A DNA stretch of 64,000 nucleotides from Deltaproteobacteria bacterium (GTDB lineage Bacteria > Myxococcota_A > UBA9160 > JAJDAL01): assembly GCA_029261875.1 (NCBI GenBank), contig JAJDAL010000033.1, positions 1 through 64,000 of the forward strand, given 5' to 3'. A program made the translations under genes and the position numbers. This document shows positions 15,466-24,500 of the stretch, piece after piece; the stretch's first letter is position 1; each line of letters begins with the position of its first letter. The notes below the pieces were generated by a model that worked only from the letters and a program-made list of their open reading frames with translations, made no database searches and was not told the DNA's origin.

Positions 15466-17469
15466 TTACGGGTTCGACCGCGCCGACTGAAACGTTCGCA
15501 TGGGACGATTGTCTCCATCGTGCAGGCGGATGAAACGATCGACCCGGATCAGCTCACTGGAAAACGGCTCGAGGTTGGGAGACCGCGCATCACGGAACGA
15601 CCATGACAATTCAGTACCCGACAAAGAAACCACTTCCTGGACTTCGGCCACGATGTCCACCTGCCATCCAACGGAGGTTCGCCGCAGGAAATGGGGCGAA
15701 ATCGACGGACTGCTCGTGCAATAGACGAGCGCCCGGTCACCCTTCGCGTGAATCGCAATCTCCTCCACCGATTCCCGATCGAAGAGGTGTCGAAGGTATC
15801 CGGGCGTCATGGGCCATTGCGCGAGGAACGTTCGGCTCTCTTCGGTGAACAGCTCTGCATTGGCGTCAAAGCTTCCAGCGGACAGCCAAGCGAGGAAATT
15901 CGAAAACGCTTCCTCGGGGCTTCGCCCGGCGCCGATCTTCCGGGACTCGCCTTCGTCGGGCCAGGTTTCACCCACCGGTTCGCGCTTCGTCGCACCGCTG
16001 GCACCCCCGCCTCCCGAAGAGAACTTCGCGCGTTGGACGAGGGGTTCCGCGCGAACCTCAAATTCACCGGCGAGATTCGCCCATCGCAATCGATCCTCGA
16101 GCATGCGAATCGCCAGCCCCAGTCCCTTCTCGATATCCCCAGAAGCCAAGCGAAAGCGGGCGTGATCCTCGATCATGCGACCCAAGACGGAATCCGGCAG
16201 GTGGGGTTCGAGGCCGTAGCCGACTTCGATGCGAAGCCTCTCGGTCTCGGGATCGAATAGAAACAACAGTCCCCGCCCGTTCGAACGCCCGATCGCCAAT
16301 CGGTCGAACTCGCGGGTCGCGTATTCATCGACGCTGAGATCGGAGGGGGCCGATGCGAAGGCGGCGTGAACGTCCACTCCCGCTTCGTCGTGAAAGAGTT
16401 CCAATCGCTGAGAAAGGCCCGTACGAACTTCCGCCGCCAGCATTCCCGCAGCGTCGTGCACGCGCGGAAACGGCTCCCGCACGGACTGGAGCGAACTGAC
16501 CGACAACGCGAGCGATGCCGCAAGGGTCAGCCCTGCGATCACACTGCGTCCCTTCTTGGGCGCGGCTCGAATATCCGACAGCGTCGCAAGCGATTCGAGT
16601 TCCAAGGCGACCGCACCGGCGGAGACCGGTCGGTCCTGAGGGTGTTTCGCGAGCAGCGCGGCCGCGAGCTTTCTCAGTCGGGGAGCCAGCGTATCCAAGC
16701 CATCCGGCGAATCGTGGAGAACGCGGTTCAGATGATCTGAAATCGTCGGCGCCGCGAAGGGTTCGTCCCCGACCAAGACGCGCACGAGGATGACGCCGAG
16801 CGCGAACAGATCCGTCGCACCACAGACGGGATCGCCGCGAATCTGTTCGGGTGCCAGGTAGTGCGGGGTTCCAATAATCGCGCCCGGGACGGTCAGTTCG
16901 CTGAATTCGTCCCGAAACTTGCACAGCCCGAAATCGGAAATCTTGACTTCGTCCGCTTCACCGAGCATCACATTGGAGGGTTTGAGGTCCCGGTGGATGC
17001 GACCGGCGGCGTGGGCCGCCTCGAGCCCTCGGGCGAGGGCAGCGCAGATCCGCAAGGCTATCGCGGGATCGGGCTCACCCTCCCGGTCTAGACGGCTACT
17101 GAGGGACTCGCCTTCGATCCACTCCATCACGTAATAGGCCGTCTCGACCCCTTCGACTTCGTCGATGCCGGCGTCGATCGTCCGAATGATGTTGTCGTGA
17201 AAGAATGCGCTGGACGCCCGCATCTCTCGCGCAAATCGAATCGAAAACTCCGATCGGCGCCCGTCGTCTTGCAGGGCTTTGAGTTGAATCAGTTTCAGGG
17301 CGACGCGCCGCCCCAGAACCGGATCGAAGGCGCCGTACACGACCCCCATGCCGCCTCGACCGAGTTCACCGAGAATCCGGTAGCGCCCCACTCGGTCGAG
17401 AACGCGATTGAATCGCGATCTCGCTTTCCGGCAGGCAGCGGCGAGGAAGGGATCGCTAGTGAGCGTCAA
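15466..17469 (-). CDS. membrane Ser/Thr protein kinase with extracytoplasmic TPM and NTF2-like domains
   Basis: 667 residues. An N-terminal Hanks-type kinase (about 28-290) has all catalytic elements: GRGGMGVVY loop, VALKLI Lys, HRDLKPSN, DFG and an APEQ segment. One helix near 309-327 (SVIAGLTLAASLALSVSS) crosses the membrane. Outside is a TPM domain (TLP18.3/Psb32/MOLO-1 type, about 335-460; RVHDAAGMLAAEV, GRGLLFLFD, IEVGYGLEPHLPDS), reported in some members to bind Ca or hydrolyse phosphate. The last 140 residues resemble an NTF2-like fold. Its ATG overlaps the end of the sigma factor gene by 14 bp, indicating translational coupling. It probably senses an envelope signal and acts with that sigma factor (inference). 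Confidence 0.85.
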   Translation of the reverse strand: MTLTSDPFLAAACRKARSRFNRVLDRVGRYRILGELGRGGMGVVYGAFDPVLGRRVALKLIQLKALQDDGRRSEFSIRFAREMRASSAFFHDNIIRTIDAGIDEVEGVETAYYVMEWIEGESLSSRLDREGEPDPAIALRICAALARGLEAAHAAGRIHRDLKPSNVMLGEADEVKISDFGLCKFRDEFSELTVPGAIIGTPHYLAPEQIRGDPVCGATDLFALGVILVRVLVGDEPFAAPTISDHLNRVLHDSPDGLDTLAPRLRKLAAALLAKHPQDRPVSAGAVALELESLATLSDIRAAPKKGRSVIAGLTLAASLALSVSSLQSVREPFPRVHDAAGMLAAEVRTGLSQRLELFHDEAGVDVHAAFASAPSDLSVDEYATREFDRLAIGRSNGRGLLFLFDPETERLRIEVGYGLEPHLPDSVLGRMIEDHARFRLASGDIEKGLGLAIRMLEDRLRWANLAGEFEVRAEPLVQRAKFSSGGGGASGATKREPVGETWPDEGESRKIGAGRSPEEAFSNFLAWLSAGSFDANAELFTEESRTFLAQWPMTPGYLRHLFDRESVEEIAIHAKGDRALVYCTSSPSISPHFLRRTSVGWQVDIVAEVQEVVSLSGTELSWSFRDARSPNLEPFSSELIRVDRFIRLHDGDNRPMRTFQSARSNP

Positions 17470-18103
17470 CGTCTACCGGTTCGCACGGGACCCAGCGTCG
17501 AAGCAGAGACCGTCGCCAGGATTCGAGGCGTGAATGGCGCGGCTTGCGGGCAGAGATCGATCCGACCTGAGAATCCAGAAATGAACTCGCGCGTTGCAAG
17601 CGCTTGCGGCTCGCACTGGGGCTGATCTCCAGAAGCTCGGCAATTTCCTCGTGACTCAATCCCTCGACGCGGTACAGCTCAAGAACGATGGCGTGATCTT
17701 CCGGCATTCCCTCGAGCGCGGCGACGAGAGATCGTCGGCGCTCGGTGAAGAGCGCACCGGATTCCGGTCCACAGCCGGCGTCCATCATGGATTCCCATTC
17801 GCGAACTTCGTCGCGATCCCGATAGCAACTCCAGATCGTTCTCCGCGCCACACCGTAGACCCAGGCGCGAACACTCGAGCGTCCGGAATAGGAACAGGCC
17901 GAGTTGAGGATGCGGTAGAGGATTTCCTGGACGATGTCGTCGAACTCACCCGGGAGGACGCGCTTTCGCACGAAACCTTGGACCGCATGGGCAAAGCGTC
18001 GGTGGAGTTCCTCGCTCGCTTCGGGATCGCGTACCGCGACCCGATCCATGAGGTCTCGATCGGTCAGGGCGTCGACACGCACGGGAAGATCTTCGGTAGC
18101 CAT
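17456..18103 (-). CDS. ECF-type RNA polymerase sigma factor
   Basis: 215 residues. The start at 18103 is set by AAGGA about seven bases before the ATG; a longer frame exists. Region 2 (FDDIVQEILYRILNSACSYS, then SVRAWVYGVARRTIW) binds core enzyme and the -10; region 4 (MPEDHAIVLELYRVEGLSHE, EIAELLEISPSASRKRL) is the -35-binding helix-turn-helix. A basic, Arg-rich tail of about 30 residues (RKPRHSRLESWRRS) follows region 4. Its 3' end overlaps the Ser/Thr kinase start. ECF sigma factors paired with kinases, rather than anti-sigma factors, are known in Planctomycetes, Myxococcota and related lineages. Targets are unknown. Confidence 0.9.
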   Translation of the reverse strand: MATEDLPVRVDALTDRDLMDRVAVRDPEASEELHRRFAHAVQGFVRKRVLPGEFDDIVQEILYRILNSACSYSGRSSVRAWVYGVARRTIWSCYRDRDEVREWESMMDAGCGPESGALFTERRRSLVAALEGMPEDHAIVLELYRVEGLSHEEIAELLEISPSASRKRLQRASSFLDSQVGSISARKPRHSRLESWRRSLLRRWVPCEPVDVDAH

Positions 18104-18456
18104 CTCGATTCCTTCCGAAGTTCGCAAAGGGAATGTGCGAATCTCTGTAGAAGTGTTTTGCAAGCGGTGTACCGGTCATTCCGTTCGAGCGAAGGCCTCG
18201 GATTTCGCTTTTCCCGCACCCGGTTCGAACGCGACCTGCCGCAGCCTGAGCCCCTTTGGGGCGGTCGAATCGACCCCGTGAGGGCAAAGTTTTTCCCAAA
18301 CCGGGGGGGTCAGCCGCCGGGCAGGCGCCGCGGCATCCTTGCAGCACCCGGTAACCCACTCGGTCGAATCCAGGCCGACAAACCCGGGGATGCCGCTTCA
18401 AGTATATTCGCGAAGGCGCGGCGGATGATGTGGGTGAGCCGATAGGAGAGGTGCGG
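18104..18456 (+). other. 353-bp divergent intergenic region
   Basis: Lies between the sigma factor and DUF3604 genes and must hold both promoters. A -10-like TATATT (18403-18408) precedes the DUF3604 gene by about 50 bp, without a good -35. Nothing convincing is seen on the minus side, and no hairpin with a T-run. Confidence 0.4.
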
Positions 18457-20847
18457 ATGAAGTGGTTCCACGGACTTTCGGTACTGGGTTGTTTCATGTG
18501 GGTCGGAACGGGTGCGGCGGAAGACGCGCCCCCGCCCTGGTCGCGCACGGAAACGCGAGCGGATTGCGCCACCTTCGACCCCTTGCGCTTGCCCTTCTTT
18601 GGCGACCCTCACGTCCACACGTCGTTTTCGATGGACTCCTACATTCGCGCAACGCGCGTGACGCCGACCGATGCCTACGCGTTCGCCCAGGGGGGAACCG
18701 TTCTCTTGGCCGACGAGAGCGGCGCATCGACCCGGCCCGCAAGCCTCGCCCGCCCCCTCGACTTCGCGGCGGTGACCGATCACGCGGAGTATTTCGGCGA
18801 GGTGCGCGAATGCCTCTCACCGGGAAGTCCTGCGTTCAGCGACCCGCTGTGCGAAGCCCTGCGGGAGATCACCGATCCCGACGGAATGAATGCAAACAAC
18901 ACGACCTTCAGTTCGCGACTCGGTTTCAACCCGGGCCATCACGGTTTCTGCACGGACCCGGGCGTGGACTGCGAAGGCGCCGCGGAGTTGGTCTGGCAAG
19001 AGACGCAAGCCGCCGCCGAGGCGGCGTACGATCGCACGGAGTTCTGCAGCTTCACGAGTTTCATCGGATACGAGCACACCCCCGCCCCGTTGGGTGCGCA
19101 CCTCCATCGGAACGTGATCTTCCGCAACGAAAACGTCCCGAGCCCCGTCGTAAGCTATTTCGAAACGCTACAGAACGGCGCCCCGCAAGCCCTTTGGTCG
19201 AGCCTCGAAGACAACTGCCTCGACGCCGGCATCGGTTGCGACGTCCTGACGATTCCCCACAACTCGAACTTCTCCGGGGGCATTCGCTGGCCGGACCCCA
19301 GCGATGCAGCGGACGCCGCCCGCCGTCAAGCGCGAGAACCGCTGGTCGAGATCTACCAACACAAGGCGGCGTCCGAGTGTCGTTTCGATCAGCTATTGGG
19401 ACTCGGCGCCGACACCACCGACGAACTGTGCGCCTTCGAGCAGGACCCGCGCTCGCGCCAAGGCCCATTCCCTCCCCCGCCACTCGCGAACTTCCCGCGC
19501 CGCAATATGGTGCGCAACACCCTGAAGGACGGCCTTCGATTCGATCAATCCCTCGGCGTCAATCCCTTCCGCCTCGGTTTCGTGGGCGGAACCGACACCC
19601 ACAACGGAACTCCCGGTGCGACGGAGGAAGACAATTTCTCGGGCCACCGCGGAGGCGCCGATGCAACCGGGCCGCGCCAATTGTCGGGCGATCCGATCGG
19701 CGGCAGCCAGGTGCGCTTCAGTCCCGGGGGACTCGCGGTCGTGTGGGCCGAAGAAAATTCCCGAGATGCTTTGTTCGAGGCCATGCAGCGGCGCGAAACC
19801 TACGCGACCAGTGGAACCCGCCCCGTATTGCGCTTCTTCGGCGGCAAACTAAAGGGCGTCCGATGCCATGACCCCGCGTTCGTGGCGGACAGCTACAAGA
19901 CCGGTGCACCCATGGGGAGCGAAATCGGTGCGGTACGCGGGCGGTCGAGCCCGCGATTCGCCGTCCTTGCGGCCAAGGATCCCGGAGCGGCCGGGAGCCC
20001 GGGCACCGACTTGCAACGCGTCCAGATCGTAAAGGGCTGGGTCGACGCTCAGGGGGATACACACGAGCGTGTGTACGAGGTCGCGGGCGACCCCGCCAAC
20101 GGTGCCGGTGTCGACCCGACGAGTTGTGAACCCGTCGGGCCCGGATCGAGCGAACTCTGCGCGATCTGGCGGGATCCCGACTTCGATCGAAATGAACATG
20201 CCTTCTACTATGCGCGCGCAATCGAGAATCCGACCTGCCGCTGGAGCACCCGTGTCTGCAAGAGTCTCGGTGTCGACCCGCTGGCGGCCGATTGCGAGGC
20301 GCAGGCCGCAATCGCTGGAGACTTCGAAAACTGTTGTCTCGATGCAGACAACGATTCGTTCGCGCAGCCCGTCATTCAGGAACGGGCCTGGAGTTCTCCG
20401 ATCTGGTATCGACCGGAAGCCGTCGCGAAACTCAATGCGCGGGCGACGCTTCGCGGCGAACCCGGTACGCATCGACTTCGACTCGCGCTCGGGATCTATC
20501 GCCTTCCGTCTGGCCTCGATCCCAGCCAAGCGGAGTTCGAACTGACCCTCCGCGATGACGACGAAATCCTGACCGTCGCCCTCCCCGCCGGCTCTTTCAT
20601 CCGCAAAGGCCCGGGTCAATACCGCTTCCGCGATGCGTCGGGAACCTTTGGACGCGGTTCACAAATCAATCTGCGCATCGGTCCGCGCGACCGCGGCACG
20701 TTGAGGGTCGACCTTCGCGGCCTCGACCTCCAGAATGCGGACCGGGTGGAACACATGATCGAGGTCGCGATGAATCTGGGATCCTACACGGCGGAGCAAA
20801 CGCGACTGTGGGAAGTTCGGAACGAATCCCTCCGCGTCAAGAACTGA
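18457..20847 (+). CDS. DUF3604 exported protein (PHP-like metal-binding)
   Basis: 796 residues. The start at 18457 has AGGAG eight bases upstream and opens a signal peptide (FHGLSVLGCFMWVGTGAA) with cleavage near residue 20. The DUF3604 family is related to PHP phosphoesterases: the first metal motif FFGDPHVHTSFSMD is near residue 48 and the second, DFAAVTDHAEYF, near residue 105. A GGTDTHNG metal-ligand motif lies near residue 380. About 12 Cys spread over the chain suggest disulphides, as expected outside the cytoplasm. The full family length is present. Substrate and role are unknown; these proteins are abundant in marine and environmental bacteria. Confidence 0.85.
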   Translation: MKWFHGLSVLGCFMWVGTGAAEDAPPPWSRTETRADCATFDPLRLPFFGDPHVHTSFSMDSYIRATRVTPTDAYAFAQGGTVLLADESGASTRPASLARPLDFAAVTDHAEYFGEVRECLSPGSPAFSDPLCEALREITDPDGMNANNTTFSSRLGFNPGHHGFCTDPGVDCEGAAELVWQETQAAAEAAYDRTEFCSFTSFIGYEHTPAPLGAHLHRNVIFRNENVPSPVVSYFETLQNGAPQALWSSLEDNCLDAGIGCDVLTIPHNSNFSGGIRWPDPSDAADAARRQAREPLVEIYQHKAASECRFDQLLGLGADTTDELCAFEQDPRSRQGPFPPPPLANFPRRNMVRNTLKDGLRFDQSLGVNPFRLGFVGGTDTHNGTPGATEEDNFSGHRGGADATGPRQLSGDPIGGSQVRFSPGGLAVVWAEENSRDALFEAMQRRETYATSGTRPVLRFFGGKLKGVRCHDPAFVADSYKTGAPMGSEIGAVRGRSSPRFAVLAAKDPGAAGSPGTDLQRVQIVKGWVDAQGDTHERVYEVAGDPANGAGVDPTSCEPVGPGSSELCAIWRDPDFDRNEHAFYYARAIENPTCRWSTRVCKSLGVDPLAADCEAQAAIAGDFENCCLDADNDSFAQPVIQERAWSSPIWYRPEAVAKLNARATLRGEPGTHRLRLALGIYRLPSGLDPSQAEFELTLRDDDEILTVALPAGSFIRKGPGQYRFRDASGTFGRGSQINLRIGPRDRGTLRVDLRGLDLQNADRVEHMIEVAMNLGSYTAEQTRLWEVRNESLRVKN

Positions 20848-20874
20848 TCGATGGATCCCGCGCGGACGTCGGGG

Positions 20875-21297
20875 TCACGCGTTCGTCTCGCGTGCGAGTA
20901 CCTGCACCGCGGTGGCTTTCGTCATCAAGGTTCCATCTTCAGCTCGGAACTCGATTTCGATGTGAAGGGTCGACCGACCGCGATGGAGCACCCGCGCTTC
21001 GATCCGAACGCATCCGCCACGGATCGCGCGCAGTGGTGAGACGCGGAGATCGTTTGTCCCGAACGTCTCTCCCTCCTCGAGAACGCTGAGTGCTGCAAGG
21101 CCCGCGATCTGATCCGCCAGGGCCGCGAGGTATCCGCCGAACACGGATCCCCAAGGCGTGAGGAGATCCGGATCCACCTGCCAAGAAAGCCACACTCTTC
21201 CCGGTTCCCAGCCTTCGGGTCTCGGTAGGCGCAGGGTCTTGGCGTAGGTGGGCATGGGCGTGTCGCCGCGGATCACCCGGTCGAGGATTTCCTTCAC
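20875..21297 (-). CDS. PaaI-type hot-dog thioesterase
   Basis: 140-residue acyl-CoA thioesterase-like protein. The PaaI signature is clear: GSVFGGYLAALADQIAGLAA near residues 50-70, with GG and an Asp at the active site, and a final strand TLMTKATAVQVLA. It likely hydrolyses a medium-chain or aromatic acyl-CoA; specificity is not predictable. Single hot-dog, normal length. It is convergent with DUF3604 (27 bp apart) and divergent from the DUF2339-DUF3999 gene. Confidence 0.8.
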   Translation of the reverse strand: MKEILDRVIRGDTPMPTYAKTLRLPRPEGWEPGRVWLSWQVDPDLLTPWGSVFGGYLAALADQIAGLAALSVLEEGETFGTNDLRVSPLRAIRGGCVRIEARVLHRGRSTLHIEIEFRAEDGTLMTKATAVQVLARETNA

Positions 21298-21436
21298 TCG
21301 CTCCCTTTCTCAAATACCCAGCATTTCCGCCCAACCGTAGCCGGGTTCCCGCGTACGCGTACATCGCGTGTACGGAGTCTTTCACCCGATGACGCGCAGC
21401 CGATCGGCAACCGCCCAGGCCGTATCGAGTAAGTGA

Positions 21437-21465
21437 TTGAAACAAAACACAAAACTGCCTAAACA
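21437..21465 (+). promoter_or_regulatory. candidate promoter for the DUF2339-DUF3999 gene
   Basis: TTGAAA (21437-21442), 17-bp spacer, TAAACA (21460-21465), about 73 nt before the ATG. It lies in an AT-richer stretch that stands out from its surroundings. Prediction by eye only. Confidence 0.4.
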
Positions 21466-21538
21466 CCGATTGGCCCATTGCTTGCGTAATCCACCATAGG
21501 ACCGACGGCGGGTCGGACCGAGCATTGGATGACGAGCC

Positions 21539-24500
21539 ATGGACAAGCATCGACAAACGGACGACCTCGCGACGAGCGGAACCTCCACGGTTTCCTACGT
21601 CGTTCTCGCGCTCTTCGGACTCCTGATGGGCGTTTCCATCGACCAGAGCTTGTGGGGCGCACTGACTGGAATCAGTTTGGGTGTCCTTCTCGCCGCGTGG
21701 CAGGGCGCCCATACGACGGCGCGACGAACACGGCTGCGCCTGCACGGCCTCGAAATCCGGCTTCGCGCGCTCGAAGGCGAGCGGGGAGCCCCGGCCGCGG
21801 AAGCCACGTCTCCGGTTCGCCGAGCTCCGATGCCCGCTTCGGAGTCCACGCCAATGCCGACGCAGACCATTCCGGCACAGCGGCCCCCTTCGCCCCCAGT
21901 CCCGAGGCCCGCTCCGCCGCCTCCCCCCGCACCGCGCCCGCACGTTCCCGGTTTCTTCGAGAAGGCGGAGTCCGCGCTGCGCGAGTTCTTCCTCGGCGGC
22001 AACACCGTAGTTCGCGTCGGCGTATTGGTGTTGCTGGTCGGCGTCTCGTTGCTCGCCAAATGGGCCGTCGATCGCGACCTCTTCTCCATCGAGGCGCGTC
22101 TGACCTGTGCGTCCCTGATCGGCGTTGCGCTGACGGGACTCGGCTATCGCACACGGCTTTCGCGTCCCGGCTTTGGCACGACGTTGCAGGGCGGCGGACT
22201 CGCTGCCCTCTATCTGGTCGTCTTCAGCGCATTCCGACTCTACGGCTTGATTCCCGCGGAACTCGCATTCGGGTTGTTCACCGCCATCGCGGGCGCCGGC
22301 GTTCTGCTGGCGGTGAACCAGAAATCCCAGGCCCTGGTCTTCATCAGTAGCCTCGGCGGATTTCTGGCACCACTCCTCACACCGGCGGCTTACGACAACC
22401 ACCTGGTGCTGTTCAGCTACTACCTCCTGTTGAATATCACCGTCGCTTGCGTCGCATGGTTTCACACCTGGCGCCCCCTCAATCTGCTGGCCTTCATCAG
22501 CACCTACGGAGTCGCGACGATCTGGGGTTCCCTGCGGTACAACCCCGCGGATCTTGCCACCACCCTCCCCTTTCTATTGGCCTTCATGGTGCTCTTCACC
22601 GCGGAAGCCGTGCTGTTCGCCCTGCGCTCCCCGCCGCGCCTACGCGGTCTCGTAGATGGAACCCTGGTGTTCGGAACCGCGCTCATCACACTCCTGTTGC
22701 AATCGTTCTTGGTGTCGAACATGGAATTCGGCATGGCGTACTCGGCGGCGGGATTCGGTCTCTTCTACGCGACGCTCGGGACCGTGCTATGGCGCAGGTT
22801 CCCCGAGACCCTGCGCCCCCTGTGCGAAGCCTTTCTCGCACTCGGCGTCGGTTTCGCCACCATGGCGATTCCTTTCGCATTCACCGATGCCTACACGACG
22901 GCGATCGCCTGGTCTCTCGAAGGGGCCGGCCTGTACTGGGTCGGCTTGCGACAACAGCGCCGATTCACCCTGTATTCCGGTGTGGTGTTGCAGGGGTTGG
23001 CGGGAATTTCCCTGTTGGGCTCGAGCTTGTTCGCCGCGGGAAACGAATTCCTCCCCCTGGCCAACGGACGCTTCCTGACCTGTACGGCGCTGGCGTTCGC
23101 GGGATTCTTCATGGCCTGGCAGACCGATGCCCGTGGCGCGCACCTGCTCGACTGGGAACGCAAGATCGGCCGCGCCCTGGTGGCGTGGGGATTGCTGGGT
23201 TGGTCGCTTGCGGTGGTTGGAGAAATCGATGAGTTCGTCGCGACGGCGTTTCGCGTTTCGGCTTTGCTGGTTGCGATCGGTGTGTCGGGAATCGCTCTCG
23301 AACGCGTCGCCCATCGTTTGGCGTGGCCGCGGGGACGCCACCTCTCCTTGGTCGCGATCCCCGCAACCCTGTTGGCCTTCCTGCTCGGCCTGGAATCGCA
23401 ACCGCATCTGTTCGCGAATGCCGGCAGCGTGGCATGGCCCCTTTGCCTGGCCGCCCTCTACGGCGTGTTGCATCGCCTCGAGGAAGACCGTCCCCCGTGG
23501 TTGGCTTTCGCTTACGCGCCGGCCCTATGGCTCGTCACGGCGGTGGTCGCCGTCGGCTTGATGGGCTTTGCCGAAACCGGGCTCGGCCTGAAGGGCGATT
23601 GGCCGCTGGCGGCATTGGGCTTTGGCATCGGCGCGGTTCTCACCACAGCGTTGTGGGCCGTCGATTCGGGCCTGGGCCCCTTTGGCCGATACGCCTCCGC
23701 TCAACTGCGGGAGGGAATGACGCCCTTGGCCGCCTTGGCGTTTCTCTGGAGTCTCGCGGCCCAGTTCTCGGCGCGGGGCGACGGCATTCATCCCTACCTC
23801 CCGTTCCTCAATCCGATCGACGTCGCGCTCATGCTCGCGAGTGTCGCGGTACTGGGTTGGTGGATACGAGGACAGAAGAAACTGGGCACACTCATCCCGG
23901 GGTTCGAGCCCGTGCACGCGTACGCGATCCTCGCCGGATCGGCGTTTCTGTGGATCAACGGGCTGTTGGTTCGCTCGGTCCACCAATGGACCAACGTCGC
24001 CTTCCAATTCGACGCACTCTGGGATTCGGTTCCGCTGCAAGTGCTGTTTTCCATCGTCTGGACGCTCGTCGCCCTGACGGGAATGCTGGTTTCGACGAAG
24101 CGGAGCTGGCGAACCTCCTGGATGACCTGCGCCGCCCTCCTCGCGGTCGTGGTGGTCAAGCTCTTCACCGTCGATCTCTCCCAGCTGAGCGCCGGCGCCA
24201 AGATCCTGACCTTCCTGGTGGTGGGCGGACTGCTCCTGGTCGTCGGCTATCTGTCACCGGTCCCCCCGAGCGACGAATCGCAGACCCCGAGTCCGGGCAA
24301 CGACGGCCCGGGTGCTCCCCCGATCCTCTCCGTACTGCTGGCTTTGGGCCTCTTCGCTTCCGGCCACGCCGCGAATGCTGCTGACGCCGCGCTCGAGCCG
24401 GACGATTTCGCGCGCGGTCGGCAGCTGGCGTTGGGAAGTTCCGGGGCCCTCCAGCACGTCGCCCTCGATGCCGCCGTCTATCGCGGTTGCGTCGAATCCG

